Positions 1 to 12,139 of a DNA stretch of 64,000 nt are shown piece by piece (position 1 is the stretch's first letter; each line of letters opens with the position of its first letter). The stretch spans positions 8,357,410-8,421,409 of the forward strand of contig NC_081549.1 of the NCBI RefSeq assembly GCF_901000735.1. Direction: 5' to 3'. This stretch comes from Corylus avellana. Taxonomy: Eukaryota; Streptophyta; Magnoliopsida; Fagales; Betulaceae. The position numbers were made by a program, and so were the translations under genes. A model generated the notes under the pieces. The model was not told the origin of the DNA, ran no database searches, and saw only the letters and a program-made list of their open reading frames with translations.

Positions 1-374
1 AAAATGCCGAGGTATGTTACTCTTTTCTTGTTACATAGCTTACAACACATCTTATTATATAGGCTTAGAGAAATATTACAATGATAAAAATACCCCCAAA
101 CCCTAATGACTCACAAACCCTAATAACTCTTTTAACACTTCCCCACAAGCTGGAGCATATATACCATATAAGACTAACTTGGAAGAACTAAGCAAATGAA
201 AAACACCTCAAAAAACATACTTTAACAGTCGCCCTCAGGCTAGAATGGCTTGCAGCACACAATACAAAGACGAAATAAAATAACAAGAAAATTCGCTAAA
301 AAGTTCAATGCTGCTCGAAAACTCGCCAAAAACTTCAACGAGCGGTCGAATTGCACAGAAAAACACTACAGCCG

Positions 375-565
375 ATATGATCTCGTTGGAAAACAACAAG
401 GACCAGTCAGAACCCACCACAAAGCACCAAGGCCGTCGGATCTTGCAGCAAAACACCAAGAGTAGATCGGATCTCACCGGAAAACATAAAGGTTGGTTAA
501 ATCTCACAACAATACACCAAGGTCAGTTGGATCTCATCGGAAAACAACTAATCGGTCAAAAACCA
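375..565. repeat. Degenerate ~40-bp repeats inside the element
   Basis: The plus strand repeats a loose unit of the form GGATCTYRYYGGAAAACAYC followed by AAGG and a variable stretch, about four to five times (near 378, 436, 471, 497, 530). The open frames here are short, lysine/asparagine/threonine-rich on the plus strand and hydrophobic on the minus strand, and do not resemble a known protein. Confidence 0.5.
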
Positions 566-1645
566 TCGCCAAACACCTGTTGGTCGGATCAACAAGAAAC
601 TACTACCCTTGAGCAACAAACCCGATGGAAGCTTCATGTGGCCCAAACCAACATGAACCGGGCTAAAACACCACTTACTGGACATGAAACTTGCTAAATT
701 GGTCTAGAAAGGTACTAAATCGACTTTAAAAGAGGCTAAACTAGTTAGAGAACCATTGAACCAGTTAGAAAACATACTAAAGTGGTATGAAAACCACTGA
801 ACCGGTCTATAAACACATTCAACCAATCTGAAATCACATTGAGCCGGACCTAGAAGCCACTGAACCAATATGAAAATGGTGCTGAAACATAAGAAAAACA
901 ATTGGACTAGATAAAATACGTAGTGAACCAGATTAAAAAATTCGAACTGGTCACAAAATGCAATGAATCAGACTGAACTGCCTTAAGATACTGTAAAACT
1001 AAAATGAACTAAATTTTGTATAAAACCGGGTTGAAGGTATCCCAACCCTAGACGAGGATATCCTAGTTTGGTTAAGGAACAACAAGACTGGAGCTAGGGA
1101 TAGCCTTATTCCAGATAAGGGACAGCCACCAAAGCAACTCGCCGGAAACCTGAAGGAGATGACCAAAACTCGCCATAAACCTATCATAGACCACTAGAAC
1201 TTGGCGGAAATACCTCAGAAAACCACAGAAGTCGCCAGGGAACTCAAAAACATCACCAAACGCCACAAATATGCCGACAAACACCACAACAATCGTCGAC
1301 AACCACAAAAACCACTGTTAATGGCTAGACGTCACCAGTATATACGACATAAACCATCAACTAACACGAAAACTACTGAGAAGAAAGCCACGAAAGCACC
1401 GAAACCATAACATAACAAGAAAAACAAAATTGATTTTTTTTTTTTTATTGCGGGAGAATTTTTTTTTTTCTCTCGATCTCCAAGAACAACTCTAGAGCTT
1501 CATCAAGGTACTGCCCCACACGGGTGGTGCTGCCACCAAAAGAAGACTCACCAACAGCAAGCGTGAGGTTCAAACAAAAGAAAAGTAGCATAAAACTATT
1601 ACAAACAAAGAGACCAAAGATCTCAACCCTAAGGCATTGATACCA

Positions 1646-1807
1646 TGTGTTGTTAGCAATATCGGTTTAGACACAAAAAAGGTGGAGGCAAGTTACTCTC
1701 TTCTTGTTACGTAGCCTACCACACATCTTGTTATATAGGTTAGAGAAACAATGACCAAAATATCCTCAAACCCTAATGACTCACAAATCCTAATAACTCT
1801 TCTAACA
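1646..1807 (-). repeat. 5' LTR of the small non-autonomous element
   Basis: About 162 bp, TG...CA ends, next to the primer-binding site at 1634-1645. Pairs with the truncated copy at 1-137; the two differ at roughly one base in eight by eye, so the insertion is old. Confidence 0.75.
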
Positions 1808-2887
1808 ATGGGTTTGTTGTTTAAGGTTTCTAGGATGAGGCTTATTGATTTAATGTTGAATAATTCATTTATGTTTATGAACACGCATGTGATATTTTGA
1901 TAATCTTGCATGATTAATCTATTACTTAGAGAGATAAATATAGATCAATGTGTTTTAGATATGTTGGGTTGGATGTGGATGAGAAATGTTGGAACCTTGA
2001 TGTATGAGCCATGTATTAAGAACTAGTTTATGCTTAGAAAACTGTTAAGAGTTAGATTAGGACCTTGGACTATGTTATAATGGGAGAATTTAAGACCTTT
2101 TTAGAAAATGGAGGTTTTTCCAGAATATCGAAAGTTAGACCTAATCATTGAATGATAGATTACTCCATCGAACAATCGATGGTAGGGCAAAAAATCTGTT
2201 TTGTCCCGATTTTTGGTTTAGGCATTAAGATAGAGTTTTTAGATAGGAATTTTCTAATTAAGGAGATTATTTGACATGATTGTAGCGTTAAGTAAAGACC
2301 TCAAGAGGAGTTTCAAGGTATCGAACACAAATAATATGACAATATGCAACGGTGTGAACCAAAATAGGAGTTTAAGCAACCAAGGTAAGCAAGCTACTAT
2401 TGTGCTAGTATTTTCATATTTATTGATCCAACGCATTTTATGTAGAATAATATGAAAAGTTTCCAAAAGAAAATCCTTAGTAAGTAATAATATGCATTGA
2501 GATGTATTATGGTTTAGTATAGATATCATTTATAGTGATTATGTGTTAATGTAATGATTCTTACTAAGTTCTCTAGTTGTAATAATAAATGTTTATAGAA
2601 TGAAAAGATAAAAATAAAAAAATTCATCGTAGAATTCTCTTTTTGAGAAGAAGAGGGCCCATTAAAACTTATTTACTTGGTAAATATGTTTGGGGAGGAG
2701 CACGAATGTTTACTACCAATTAATTAATTAATCGGAACTTCACTACTGTTGTGTGCGAGGTTGCATGGTGCAATATACTTGTCGACAACCGTTAGAAACA
2801 AATAATACAATTCCAAAAAAAAGAAAAAAACTAACATGGCTCAATACCAATGTTAAAAATATTAATGTAGCCATAAAAAATAACTAA
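1808..2887. other. Intergenic AT-rich stretch, no gene seen
   Basis: No supported coding region. The block around 2110-2480, with a CGAACAATCGATGG motif and a conserved-looking leader, resembles a fragment of a gypsy LTR, but I could not find a second copy, a primer-binding site or ends in the window. Confidence 0.4.
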
Positions 2888-3600
2888 TATATTTTAGGCC
2901 TCCTATACTGAGATAAAGTTACTAAACTATTCTTTTGGAGCAATTAGTAATTTAATATAGTACATTTTCAATAAATAGTTCACATGTTAGACCCGAACAT
3001 AAAGAAATTGTAAAAATATTTATTAAAATAATTTAATTTAGGGGTAATTACATTGTTCTCCTATGAACTACCACCCTCCGTCAATATGACCTCTTGAACT
3101 CATACTCTCACCACTTGATTACCTCGAACTATCATTTACTCACCAAAACCCCTTGTTGTTCGGAAATCTCGTTAAATTAGATCAAATATTCTCTTAGAAA
3201 TCAAATGAAATTGTTAGAAATAAAAAATTATATTTTAAGTTTTCTTTTCTAATTTTGGTTTTTGATTACTTTTTTTCTATTGGAATTGTATTTTTTTTTT
3301 TTTCAAATGCTACATTGATACTTTTTTATTTTTATAATTTGTTTAAGTTTAAGGGTATTCTGTGTAATTTTCTTTTTTCTAAACTTAGGGTATTTGCTTC
3401 ATTTTAAATTTTTTAACAAGGTAGCATGACGAAAGAGAGGTTTTGGTAAGTAAATGGTAGTTCAAGGTAGTCGGGTAATGGGAGTGTCAGTTCATTGGGC
3501 CATATTGATGGAGGGTGGTATTTTATGGGGAAAAAAAATAGGTAATTACCACTTTAATTTATCATTTTCTATCCTAAAAAATTTTCATGCTTGGGCTCAA
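2888..3600. repeat. Direct repeat copy 1, split by a MITE
   Basis: 2888-3040 plus 3553-3600 match 3813-4009 at roughly 80 percent by eye, from ATATTTTAGGCC to TTGGGCTCAA. The two halves are separated by the 512-bp element at 3041-3552, whose 9-bp target duplication joins them exactly where copy 2 is continuous. Confidence 0.75.
3041..3552. mobile_element. Mutator-type MITE with 9-bp target duplication
   Basis: Terminal inverted repeats of about 120 bp begin GGGGTAATTAC on the left and, read on the other strand, GTGGTAATTAC on the right; both arms continue through a TACCACCCTCC block and an ACCATTTACT-like block. The flanks carry the perfect 9-bp duplication tttaattta (3032-3040 and 3553-3561), the length made by Mutator-like transposases. 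The centre is AT-rich and carries no coding frame. An unoccupied version of the same target is present in copy 2 of the host repeat near 3957-3975. Confidence 0.85.
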
Positions 3601-3812
3601 AATAATAATAATAATAATTCATCTCATAAAATCGGTTCTTTAGGATAGGGTTGCCCATTCCTTATAATTAACATGTCCAAAATCTTGTCCACAGGTAATG
3701 TGGAATTAAAAATGTCTTTTAAATAAAAATGTTAGGTCCACGAATTTCTTCATGTGTTTTAATTAAAACCAAACTCTATTCTATATCTCCATTTATTTAT
3801 ATTAGAGATTTC

Positions 3813-4009
3813 ATATTTTAGGCCTTATTTATTGAGGGAAAGTTATTAAACTATATTTTTGGAGCAATTAGTGAGTTATAATAGTACATTTTTAATAAAT
3901 ATTTCACATGTTAGAGTTAGACCACACATAAAGAAAGTATAAAAATATTGATTTAAATAATTTAATTTATCATTTCCTATCATCTTAAATCTTTCAAGGT
4001 TGGGCTCAA
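3813..4009. repeat. Direct repeat copy 2 (empty site)
   Basis: Uninterrupted partner of the repeat at 2888-3600. It reads straight through the tttaattta target, showing the state before the MITE inserted into copy 1. Confidence 0.75.
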
Positions 4010-4083
4010 TTTTTTTTTTTTTTGTTTGAGAATATTAATTAAATAATTAAATCAATCATTTGATCATATCATCTTAAATCTTA

Positions 4084-4969
4084 GGTTAAGTACTTTTTTA
4101 GTACCTCAGTTTGCACCTTATTATTTTTCCCCCTTAGGTTTCCAAAACAATTAAAAATGATACTTGACTTATGGAAAAAGACAAAATCGATACTTCTGCT
4201 AGTTTCAGTGAGAGAAAATTAACGATCTGCCACATGTCACTCCCAAAATATGCACCTGTCCTAAAAATTAAATTTTTTTTTTAAAAAAAAAAAACTGAAA
4301 AATTGCATTGGTGGCCGGCCACCCCATTTTGGCCGTTCGTGGTGGCCGACCTCCCCCATTTTGGCCAATGGGGGTGGCTCAACCACCCCCAAGTGCCAAA
4401 ATAGGGGTGGCTAGCCACCCCATGCCAACAATAGGGGTTGCCCATGGCCTCTGGGGGTGGCTCGTGGTTTCGGACACTTCCAAAAGGACCAGAGGTGGTG
4501 GCCGAATCCACCCCGTGGCCTCTGGGGGTAGCTAAGCCACGCCCAAGGGCTTTGGGGGTGGTTTCGGCCACCCCCTTTTTGGCCCTTGGGGGTGGCCGAC
4601 CACCCCCAAGGCCCTTGGCTATGGCTTGGGCACTCCTAGACCGGCCTTAGGGTGGCTTAGAACGGCCAAAATGGGGGTGGCCTGCCAAAATGGGGTGGCT
4701 AGCCACCCCATGCAATTTTTAATATTTAATTTTTTTTTGTATGTTTATTTTTTTCATTATTATTATTTTTATTTATTTTCAATTTTTAGGACACGTGGCA
4801 TATTTTGGGAGTGACATATGGTAGATCGTTAATTTTCAATCACAAAAACTAACGGAGTTATTGATTTTGTTTTTTCTCATAGGTCGTGTACTTTTTTTGA
4901 CTGTTTTGGAAACCTAGGGGGGGAAAAAATAAAAAGTGCAAACTAAGATACTAAAAAAGTACTTAACCC
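4084..4969. mobile_element. Mutator-type foldback element with GGGTGGC-rich core
   Basis: The ends are inverted copies about 190 bp long beginning GGTTAAGTACTTTTTTAGTA on each strand. A perfect 9-bp target duplication taaatctta flanks it (4075-4083 and 4970-4978). The arms include a CACTCCCAAAATATG block and a GTTAGTTT block. Between the arms lies a GC-rich core (about 4311-4715) built from degenerate GGGGTGGC units in both orientations, strikingly unlike the AT-rich surroundings. Open frames through this core are a by-product of the repeat and are not genes. No transposase is present. Confidence 0.85.
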
Positions 4970-4978
4970 TAAATCTTA

Positions 4979-6112
4979 AGCTCAAACTGTGAATCTTTAC
5001 TTTACCCGAGATCCGCACAGCAGGGATCTAGACGGTTGGAATCGCAGGCGCTTACTTAAGTCTAACTGAACCATAGCATAAACCAGCCCATCAGAGCATC
5101 AATGAGCAGGGGTGGAACTAGAACGTTTAGCTTGAGAGGGAAAAAAACAAAAAATGGCCCAAGCCAAAGGGTTGTTTCGCCCCTATCAATGAGAATCCAA
5201 ATATTCGAACCCACACCCTAACCACTTAAAAATGGCCCTAGCTAGTAGATGTTCTAACCACTTAAAATTTTTCTTGAGCTATTGAATCATCATCCTTGTT
5301 AATTTTAAATTGAATGAATTATGTGTAATAATCGCTTTCTCAGCAAGACCTCTTTTCCTTTCTTAGACATTCGCATTTTAAGACCAAATTCATGCAATTG
5401 TTACGTAACTTTTTGGTGGTCATGTCACAGCCAAATACAATGTTTGACATTATCTCTCATTTGCCATCACTTTCTTTCTTTCACGTTCAAGGAAATTCAC
5501 TGGCTGTGGCTTGGTAACACTTTAGATAAGGAAGTCATTTTCAAGCAACTTTGGCAAGGAAATTAAATTTAAAAGAGTCCGTGCAGTAAAAGGACACCTT
5601 GGAGATCCATGCATGTATACTACAACCTACATATTCATGCATCCATTGCATGCATGTCATCATGAGGGATTACTGTATCAGCCACTACAAAAAGAATGAA
5701 AGCTATGATCATCCCCGCAGATAAATATATATAATACCATCAAAAGAAGAGCACACAAGAGGATCCATGGACCTAATTGTGGTGTTATAAAGATGGTAAA
5801 TTTAAAATATAAATTTGAATATAGTAATAGTAAAATTTAAGAGAAATACATGGTACATGTTAGAATATTTAAGCAAGTAATTATTAGAGCAATTATGATA
5901 TTAAAGTTCAAAATATATTTCAAAAAGGAAAGAAAAACATTGAAAATACTAATCTAGATGGGAAAAAAGTGAATTTGCTGGTGGCTACGACGTGCGTTTC
6001 AAAAATAGCTTTTCAAATTTGGTTCATATGCACAATTTCGAAACTCGTAGTAAAAAATATATCTGTTTTACTGTATGTTGCATGATGTATGCTCCAATTC
6101 TGCCTAATATGT
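4979..6112. other. Intergenic, no gene seen
   Basis: AT-rich DNA without a supported coding region. A cluster of CATGCATG-type motifs sits near 5608-5655. Short open frames lack recognisable domains. Confidence 0.5.
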
Positions 6113-6121
6113 TTACTGGAA

Positions 6122-6292
6122 GAGTAATGCTATGGACCATCTTTTTATCCTCCTGAAAATGATGTGACTTTTAAAATCACCATTAAATTTTAGATAAATC
6201 TTATTTGAATTTTGATTCAATTGTGATTTTGAAAGCCATATCAGCTTTAAGAGGATAAAAAGGGGATAAAAAAATGGTCCCTAACATTACTC
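6122..6292. mobile_element. 171-bp MITE, Mutator-type
   Basis: Nearly palindromic. The left end starts GAGTAATGCTATGGACCAT and the right end, on the other strand, GAGTAATGTTAGGGACCAT; the middle is AT-rich with a TTGAATTTTGATTCAA-like centre. Flanks ttactggaa (6113-6121) and ttactaaaa (6293-6301) match at 7 of 9 positions, both differences being G/A, so a decayed 9-bp duplication. Confidence 0.75.
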
Positions 6293-6301
6293 TTACTAAA
6301 A

Positions 6302-6758
6302 ACCTAGTTCGAATAGGACTTACACATGCTCAAACAATATATAGATAAGACAGATGCATCTTTTTTAGAAGATGGTGTGATCAAACAAGTCTAGTCTCTT
6401 TTGAATGGGGTCGTTTGTGCATGCAAAATAGACATGGCCTAATTAAAGACGAAAAAAAAACTTTTTTCCTACCCCAAGAGACAGCACCTCCCAAAGATTT
6501 AACAAAAAAAAAGTTTGATAGCCTATAGCCTCTCTCTCTCTCTCTTTCTCTTGGACGCTCCATCCACCATAGCCCCCATCTCTCATTCTCTCCCTCTTTG
6601 AGCACTCGCCATAACTGGTGTTTGGTAACTTTGGTTGTTTTGGCCCTTTTGCGTTCGGCTGGGTTCTTAGAAAATCAAAATCAAGGTGAAAATTGTTAAA
6701 ACACAACTTCACAATAAAATGGAGGATGATTTTCTTACAAATAGTTTATGTTAGTTCT
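6302..6758. other. Intergenic with a CT microsatellite
   Basis: Contains a CT run at about 6531-6547. Minus-strand frames across it are arginine/glutamate-rich through the repeat and have no domain. Confidence 0.4.
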
Positions 6759-7545
6759 TGTGTTGGCTTAATTTGGTTCCAAAATGCAAAGGCTAATGCC
6801 CATGAGCTCAAATACTGACATAGAATGCTCAGAATCAAATCTCCACCGTTCATAATGTATATTCATGTGTCATGAACGTCCCTACAAAGTTTTAGCTCAA
6901 TTGGACTAGAAACACTCATCGATCAAAGCTGTTTATCAAGGACCAACGAAATGTCATGCAGGGGGTGTCCGAACAGGCTGTCCGACACCAATTCCAGCAA
7001 GCCTGTTTTTGCTTGCTCACAAGGCCCGGACATCCCATACCTATAACAGTTTTAAAGGATTTCAAACTATGTCCTAGGTCTAGGGATTGTGGGGCTATTA
7101 TAAATACACCTCTATAGAAATAGAGAGGTACGAATTTTCACCCCAGAGAGTTCGTTGGAGGCTGTGCTAAGAGAGATCATATGTGGTGAGCGTTAAATTG
7201 AATCTCTTAGACTTTTAGTTATTCCTTTGATAAATCTACGATTGAGAAGTCTATCGGAAGTGTTCGGTAAAAGAGAGTCACGTTGAAGAAGATTGTGAGG
7301 AAGGAGACGAGTTGTAGACCTGTAGATTTTACAGGGCCAAGGTCTTGCAAAGGGTTATAAGCGTTCATGGTGTCTGTAATCTTTTGATAGTGATTTCCTG
7401 GGTTTGGCTGCCCCGGATAGGTTTTACTTTTAGATCAGTTTCGAAAAGGTTTCCTCTTCGTAACCAAAATATATGTGTTTGTCTCTTTATCGCTTTACAT
7501 ATTTTGGTGTTTGAATTGTTTATTACTTCATAGTATTAATTTCAT
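6759..7545 (+). repeat. Probable solo copia LTR
   Basis: The block opens with TGTTGGCTTAATTTGG-like sequence, has a promoter-like TATAAATACACC at about 7100 followed by a transcribed-leader-like segment, and ends with a GGTTTGGCTGCCCCGGATAGG segment and a TTTCCTCTTCGTAACC segment typical of the end of plant copia LTRs. A related ending occurs at 51430-51500. I did not find a second copy in tandem or a convincing target duplication, so the limits are approximate. Confidence 0.45.
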
Positions 7546-8839
7546 ATAAATTGTGATAAACCAGTTTTTGGAGTCGATATAGCGTCTTTCAATTTAGTTC
7601 TCTATATTGAAAATGAAATTGCTGAGAACTTCGATTTAGATTCGATATTTGATGATTTTGTAACTCTAAGGGACCGTAAAGTTTAGTTCTAGACATTTTT
7701 TTTTGTATTTCTATCTTTTTGATATAGTGCCAATATGTTACATTTCTAATATATCAATTTGAGTACATATTTTTGAACTTTTATAGATATCTTTTTTTGT
7801 GATGCATATATTATGTGAATTACTCAATTTTTATTTAAAATTACGTTTATCATATTTTTAGTTTAGTAGTCCTTAGAATATGAATTGTCTGGATCCGCCA
7901 CTGCATGTAGCCACCCTTCCCTTCATTCCCACGACCATGCAGCCACCTAGAGGAAGAGAAAAAAGAGAGGGAAAGAGAAAAAGAGAAGAGAAGGTGAAAG
8001 CTTTGAGAGGAGAGGAAAAAAAGAGGGTACTGTTCTTGGAGCAAGTAAGTGGTAAATCAAACTTCAAGCATAAGATTCTACCCCTTTTCGCTAATAAAAC
8101 ATCATTTTACAAAGAATGTAGGTCTAAGGGACGGGCAGGAAGAACCAAAGGTCCAAAGGAAGACACGACTATGTGAGTCGCCATGATTAGTGCTCTGGTT
8201 AATGTATTTGATGATGTTTGTTTCAAAAAAGATTTAAAAAAAAAAAAAGAAAAAAAAAAGTCTAAATTCTGTTGCAAACTTGCAATCAGTTATAAAGACT
8301 TAGTAATGAATTATGATTATTTAAATGAACTAGATAATATTTAGTTATTAGAGTGTATTTTTGTTCACTCCAGAAGTAAAAAGATAAAAATATTTTTTCA
8401 ATATAACTAATTAAATACAAAGAGATTAGTACTAGCCGTTTAAACTATTATAAAGATAAAATAAATTAGATTCATTACATGGGGTACCGCATTGAATGTA
8501 ATAAGATCGTGACAACCAAGGAAAAAAACAAAAAAAAAAAAAAAAAAAAAACCGTTGCTCGATTTGACCCTACCATTACTTGATTCGATTGTAATTGTCT
8601 TATTTGTGTTAGCCGTTGCATGATAATTGGTCGTTCCCTTGTAGGATTTGCTTCCTTTTGAATCAGATTGTTCATTAATTGATACCCATTATTCTTTGTC
8701 CATCAACTTTTCTATTGTGATCGAGTATGACCAAATTCATGCCCATTAATCTTTATCCTTCTATTTATTTATTATTATTATTATTTTTTTCCTGGTTATA
8801 TTCTTGAAAAAATTGAGAATGAGATCATCCGTCTTCAAT
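7546..8839. other. Intergenic, A-rich tracts, no gene seen
   Basis: Two A-rich tracts lie near 8236-8261 and 8521-8551. The open frame at 7880-8176 is purine-rich low complexity (lysine/arginine/glutamate) with no recognisable domain. Confidence 0.4.
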
Positions 8840-8854
8840 AAGTTTTATAGATTT
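8840..8854. repeat. Left target-site duplication of the LINE-like insert
   Basis: aagttttatagattt, repeated exactly at 9767-9781. Confidence 0.85.
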
Positions 8855-9766
8855 TTTTTTGAAAGAAATACATTCCAATTTCATTGATAATAATCACGAG
8901 CATAAAGTTCTTACATCGCATGAACACAAAGCCCTAAAAATGCAAATTTTAGCCGAAGCTATAAGTATACAACATTACCTAAAACCTCCGCTAACCTATG
9001 ACTAGTTTTCAATTGAAATAACAGATTTGCATAAGATAGACGCAACCCAACGCATAGGTAGCACAAATTCCTCCTCAACCTAAAAGCCAGGATGAAGTTC
9101 ACGTCCACAACTCGAAGGTTTGGACTAAAATTTACATCCACAACTTAAGAGATCTGGACCAAAGTTCAGTTCACATCCAAGCAGGCAGATTGAGTGGCCA
9201 AGCCTTATTACAAAACAGAAGCAACAAAACCGAAATAAAACGTGGGCAAACCAAAGAGGTAGGGCCTTATTACAAGCAAATAACAAGAATAAAATGCATA
9301 CAGGGAAAAAACATGAACAAAGACAGTACAAGGAAAATAAAACAAACGGGAACAGACACACGCAGCGTGATGCCAATTGTGCACTAGCCGGAAAACCATC
9401 GCAGCAGGGGACGTTAAAGCTCATCGCTGGAGGGGCACGAGGAAAGACCCAACATCGGACGGTGGGCGGCAGAGCGGGCGGAGGAGATCGGCGGCGAACA
9501 CAAAACAAAATTGGAGGGAGTTTGAAAGAAAACCCTCAAAATCAGCACTCACACCGAGTGGCACACAAGCAAGACTACAAGAACATCACACCAAAAACAA
9601 AGCAAAAAAACAAAAAGAAAAGGAGCATAAAACAACCAGAGAGCCCCACCAAGGACAAAAGCGGAACAAAGAAGAAGGGGCGGCAGAGAAAGGGTAGGGA
9701 GGAGGCAACCTGGGCTAAGAACATCAAGTAAACTACTGGCACCCGGTGCAAGGGCGGAAGGGGGAG
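8855..9766 (-). mobile_element. 5'-truncated LINE-like non-LTR retroposon
   Basis: Perfect 15-bp flanking repeats (8840-8854 and 9767-9781) and an A tail on the minus strand (about 8855-8860) are the marks of target-primed reverse transcription. On the minus strand the copy begins in GC- and CT-rich sequence (9700-9350) and ends ATGAAATTGGAATG...TTTC then A's, the usual look of a plant LINE 3' end. No reverse transcriptase or endonuclease frame survives, so this is either the 3' untranslated part of an L1-type element or another retroposed transcript. The long plus-strand frames at 9294-9731 are the antisense of its CT-rich part. Confidence 0.7.
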
Positions 9767-9781
9767 AAGTTTTATAGATTT

Positions 9782-11850
9782 AATGGTTGATTTAAAACAA
9801 AAATAAATGTAAGATAGAGAAATAATATATCTCTTTTAAACTTAATAGATATATATAACTTAAAAGTGTGTGAGTAGGTGTGAAGCCAGACAAACATTTT
9901 TTTCTTAATGACCGAATGACATCTATAAATTATTAATCATATTAGTATTAGCTATATTGAGTTTTACTGATGTGATGATGAATTTAAGTCAGGTTAAACC
10001 TTAATTAGACTCGATAGAGTGTTTGCAATTTGTACTGTTTAGATCATTTCTCTGTAACTCTCGGTAAACATATACTATCATATCCTTGACACGCCTTTTC
10101 GAATAAAAACAAAAACAATGATACAATGAATCTCTTTCTCTCATCCCTCACACAACCCACGAAAGTAAAAGACAAGTGATGTGGCTGAGAAGCTTTGATG
10201 AGACGAAAGAATAAATCCCCGTTGTTTTCAGCCACAACTTGGTATTGTAAGACATCATTATGCTATTCTAAATCTCTCAAGGCGACTCTCTTTCTGGCAC
10301 ACCTTTTATAATGAGGTAACCACCCCACTGTTCCACTCATATTTGTGGGATCTAAAATCTCTCTCCATTTGTCAAGTTTTTCAAAGTTTGATTAAAAAAT
10401 TTCAACAATTTTATTGACAAAACTGACCATCTTCTACTTTTTTTTTTTGGCCAGTTACAAACTCTAGCCCAATGGGTCTCTCAGATTTGACATTACATGT
10501 CACGTTAGGGTGTAACAAATTATTGGGTTGGGTGCAAAATCTTATCATTTCAATTTCAATATTTTAACTCAATCAGTCAAAATGTTATGATAATTAACTT
10601 ATTATTTAGCATTTAGAATATCAACCTACGAGAAGTGATACTTAACTTTCTCACTATAATTAATAAATTTGGCGTACTGAGACGATAAAAAATCATTATT
10701 AAAAGTTTCAAAGTTATTGCTAATAAGTCGTTGCAGTAATCCCGTCAAAAAAGAACCTAAACCCACATAGGGGGTTTTGTTGATAACAAGTTTTCAGCAA
10801 TGACAAAAGCCGTCGCTGGTAACAAGTTGTTGATAATTTATTATCAACAACTTCATGCGGTCCCTAATAACTTTATATTATTTTTTAAAAGAAATTTTAA
10901 ATTTTATTTATGTAATTATAAATTGCCATTAATTCTGTCATGGATAGACACCAACACCGGTTACCGAGACGGTATTCAAGCAAGGGTAATGTTGTTTTCA
11001 CGAATAATTATGCTTATTCGACGTCGTAGCTATTATGTATGTACCTCATGATTTGATGAATTTCTCCACTTTCTTGCTCCATCAAAACAGATAAAATACT
11101 CATCAAATTAGGTGAATAATATTAGTTGCCAGTCATTTTAACTAAGTGGACCAGGTGACAATATTGATCAAGAGAGGAGCCATAGGAGACAGGGAGGAAG
11201 GTGAATACAGATAGTCACTCTCGTTAAAATCAGGTCCAATTGACCGAAAAAGAGGAAATTTAATTGATGCACTTTTCCTCAGTAATTGCATGATTTAACC
11301 AAAATAGGTGACTGAGTGCTCCAAAAATTACATGCAGAAATTCTAATAATTTTTCAAACTCATGCGAACGCGTGCATGTCTGCCTTTATAGGAACACATT
11401 CTTTATCTCGTAAATCGTAAGCAAAAAGAAGCCCAGCTGATCTCTTGTACGTCCAGATTCAGGTAACCATATAAACTGACAGACTCTAAACTAAAAAATT
11501 GCAACTAATTAAACACCATGAGATAGATCATTTGGAATTACTGGATACATAGCCCACTATGTTTCTGTGCAATAATAGTGTATTTCATATGTAGTATCCA
11601 ATGTTCCCCACAACGCGCGGTTGATGACTGGGCCGACAAAAACATCATGATAAACTCTCCATTCCTTTAATGTATAACTATTTAAACACTTCAATGACTA
11701 GTAACAAGTTCATTTGATCACCATCACACACATAAATATTAGGAAAAAAATTTTAGTTACATTTACATTACAAATCCTCAATACAATTGGAATCATTGTT
11801 TTATTGCATTGAAAGTTGGGCTCACAGCATCAACTCGGTTCTGAAGTATC
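9782..11850. other. Intergenic, no gene seen
   Basis: AT-rich, with only short unrelated open frames. A perfect 13-bp inverted repeat with a 4-base loop lies at 10824-10853 (arms AAGTTGTTGATAA). GTTGATAACAAG nearby at about 10779 is a partial copy of the same motif. Confidence 0.5.
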
Positions 11851-11855
11851 TTACT

Positions 11856-12133
11856 TGTAGAAAAATGACAACAGAAAGATAATTGTAGAGAAGAAATTTG
11901 TATTTTTTATGTATATTCAATTGTACAATAAAATGACCTATTTATAGTTGAATAAGGCCTTAAAAGAAAGAAAATACAATAATTACAAAATCACATAAAA
12001 TTAGCATATTTACAATAATAAATTCAGTATCAAATATTGCAATAATATATGTGGAGAATATTTCTGTAATATATTGAGAATACTACTGGAATATTTTGTC
12101 ACATAAATATTACGGAAATATAATATTCTAATA
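11856..12133 (-). repeat. 3' LTR of copia H
   Basis: 278 bp. Its inner edge touches the purine tract (rc of 12134-12145). Confidence 0.9.
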
Positions 12134-12139
12134 TCCCCC

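Larger units (their letters stand above)
1..1807 (-). mobile_element. Small non-autonomous LTR retrotransposon, left end cut by the window
   Basis: Positions 1-137 and 1646-1807 are direct repeats of each other and behave as LTRs. On the minus strand the right copy runs from TGTTAGAAG to AACACA and is followed by a primer-binding site TGGTATCAATGC (1634-1645), close to the usual plant initiator-tRNA-Met site. The other copy is preceded on the minus strand by a purine tract GTGGGGAAG (about 138-146), placed as a polypurine tract should be. The interior, about 1.5 kb, has no gag or pol that I recognise, so the element must have moved with help from another one. The LTR is about 162 bp, in the range of TRIM elements, but the interior is longer than typical TRIMs. 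The outer end and one target duplication lie outside the window. Confidence 0.75.

Noticed and set aside
4281..4814. Several overlapping open frames on both strands
   Set aside because: They run through GGGTGGC repeats of the foldback element; the amino acid sequence is only the repeat translated.
7880..8176. 98-codon frame on the plus strand
   Set aside because: Purine-rich low complexity (lysine, arginine, glutamate); no domain and no gene context.
9125..9731. Frames of 106-145 codons on both strands
   Set aside because: They lie inside the retroposed insert with the 15-bp duplication and reflect its CT-rich composition; no known domain.
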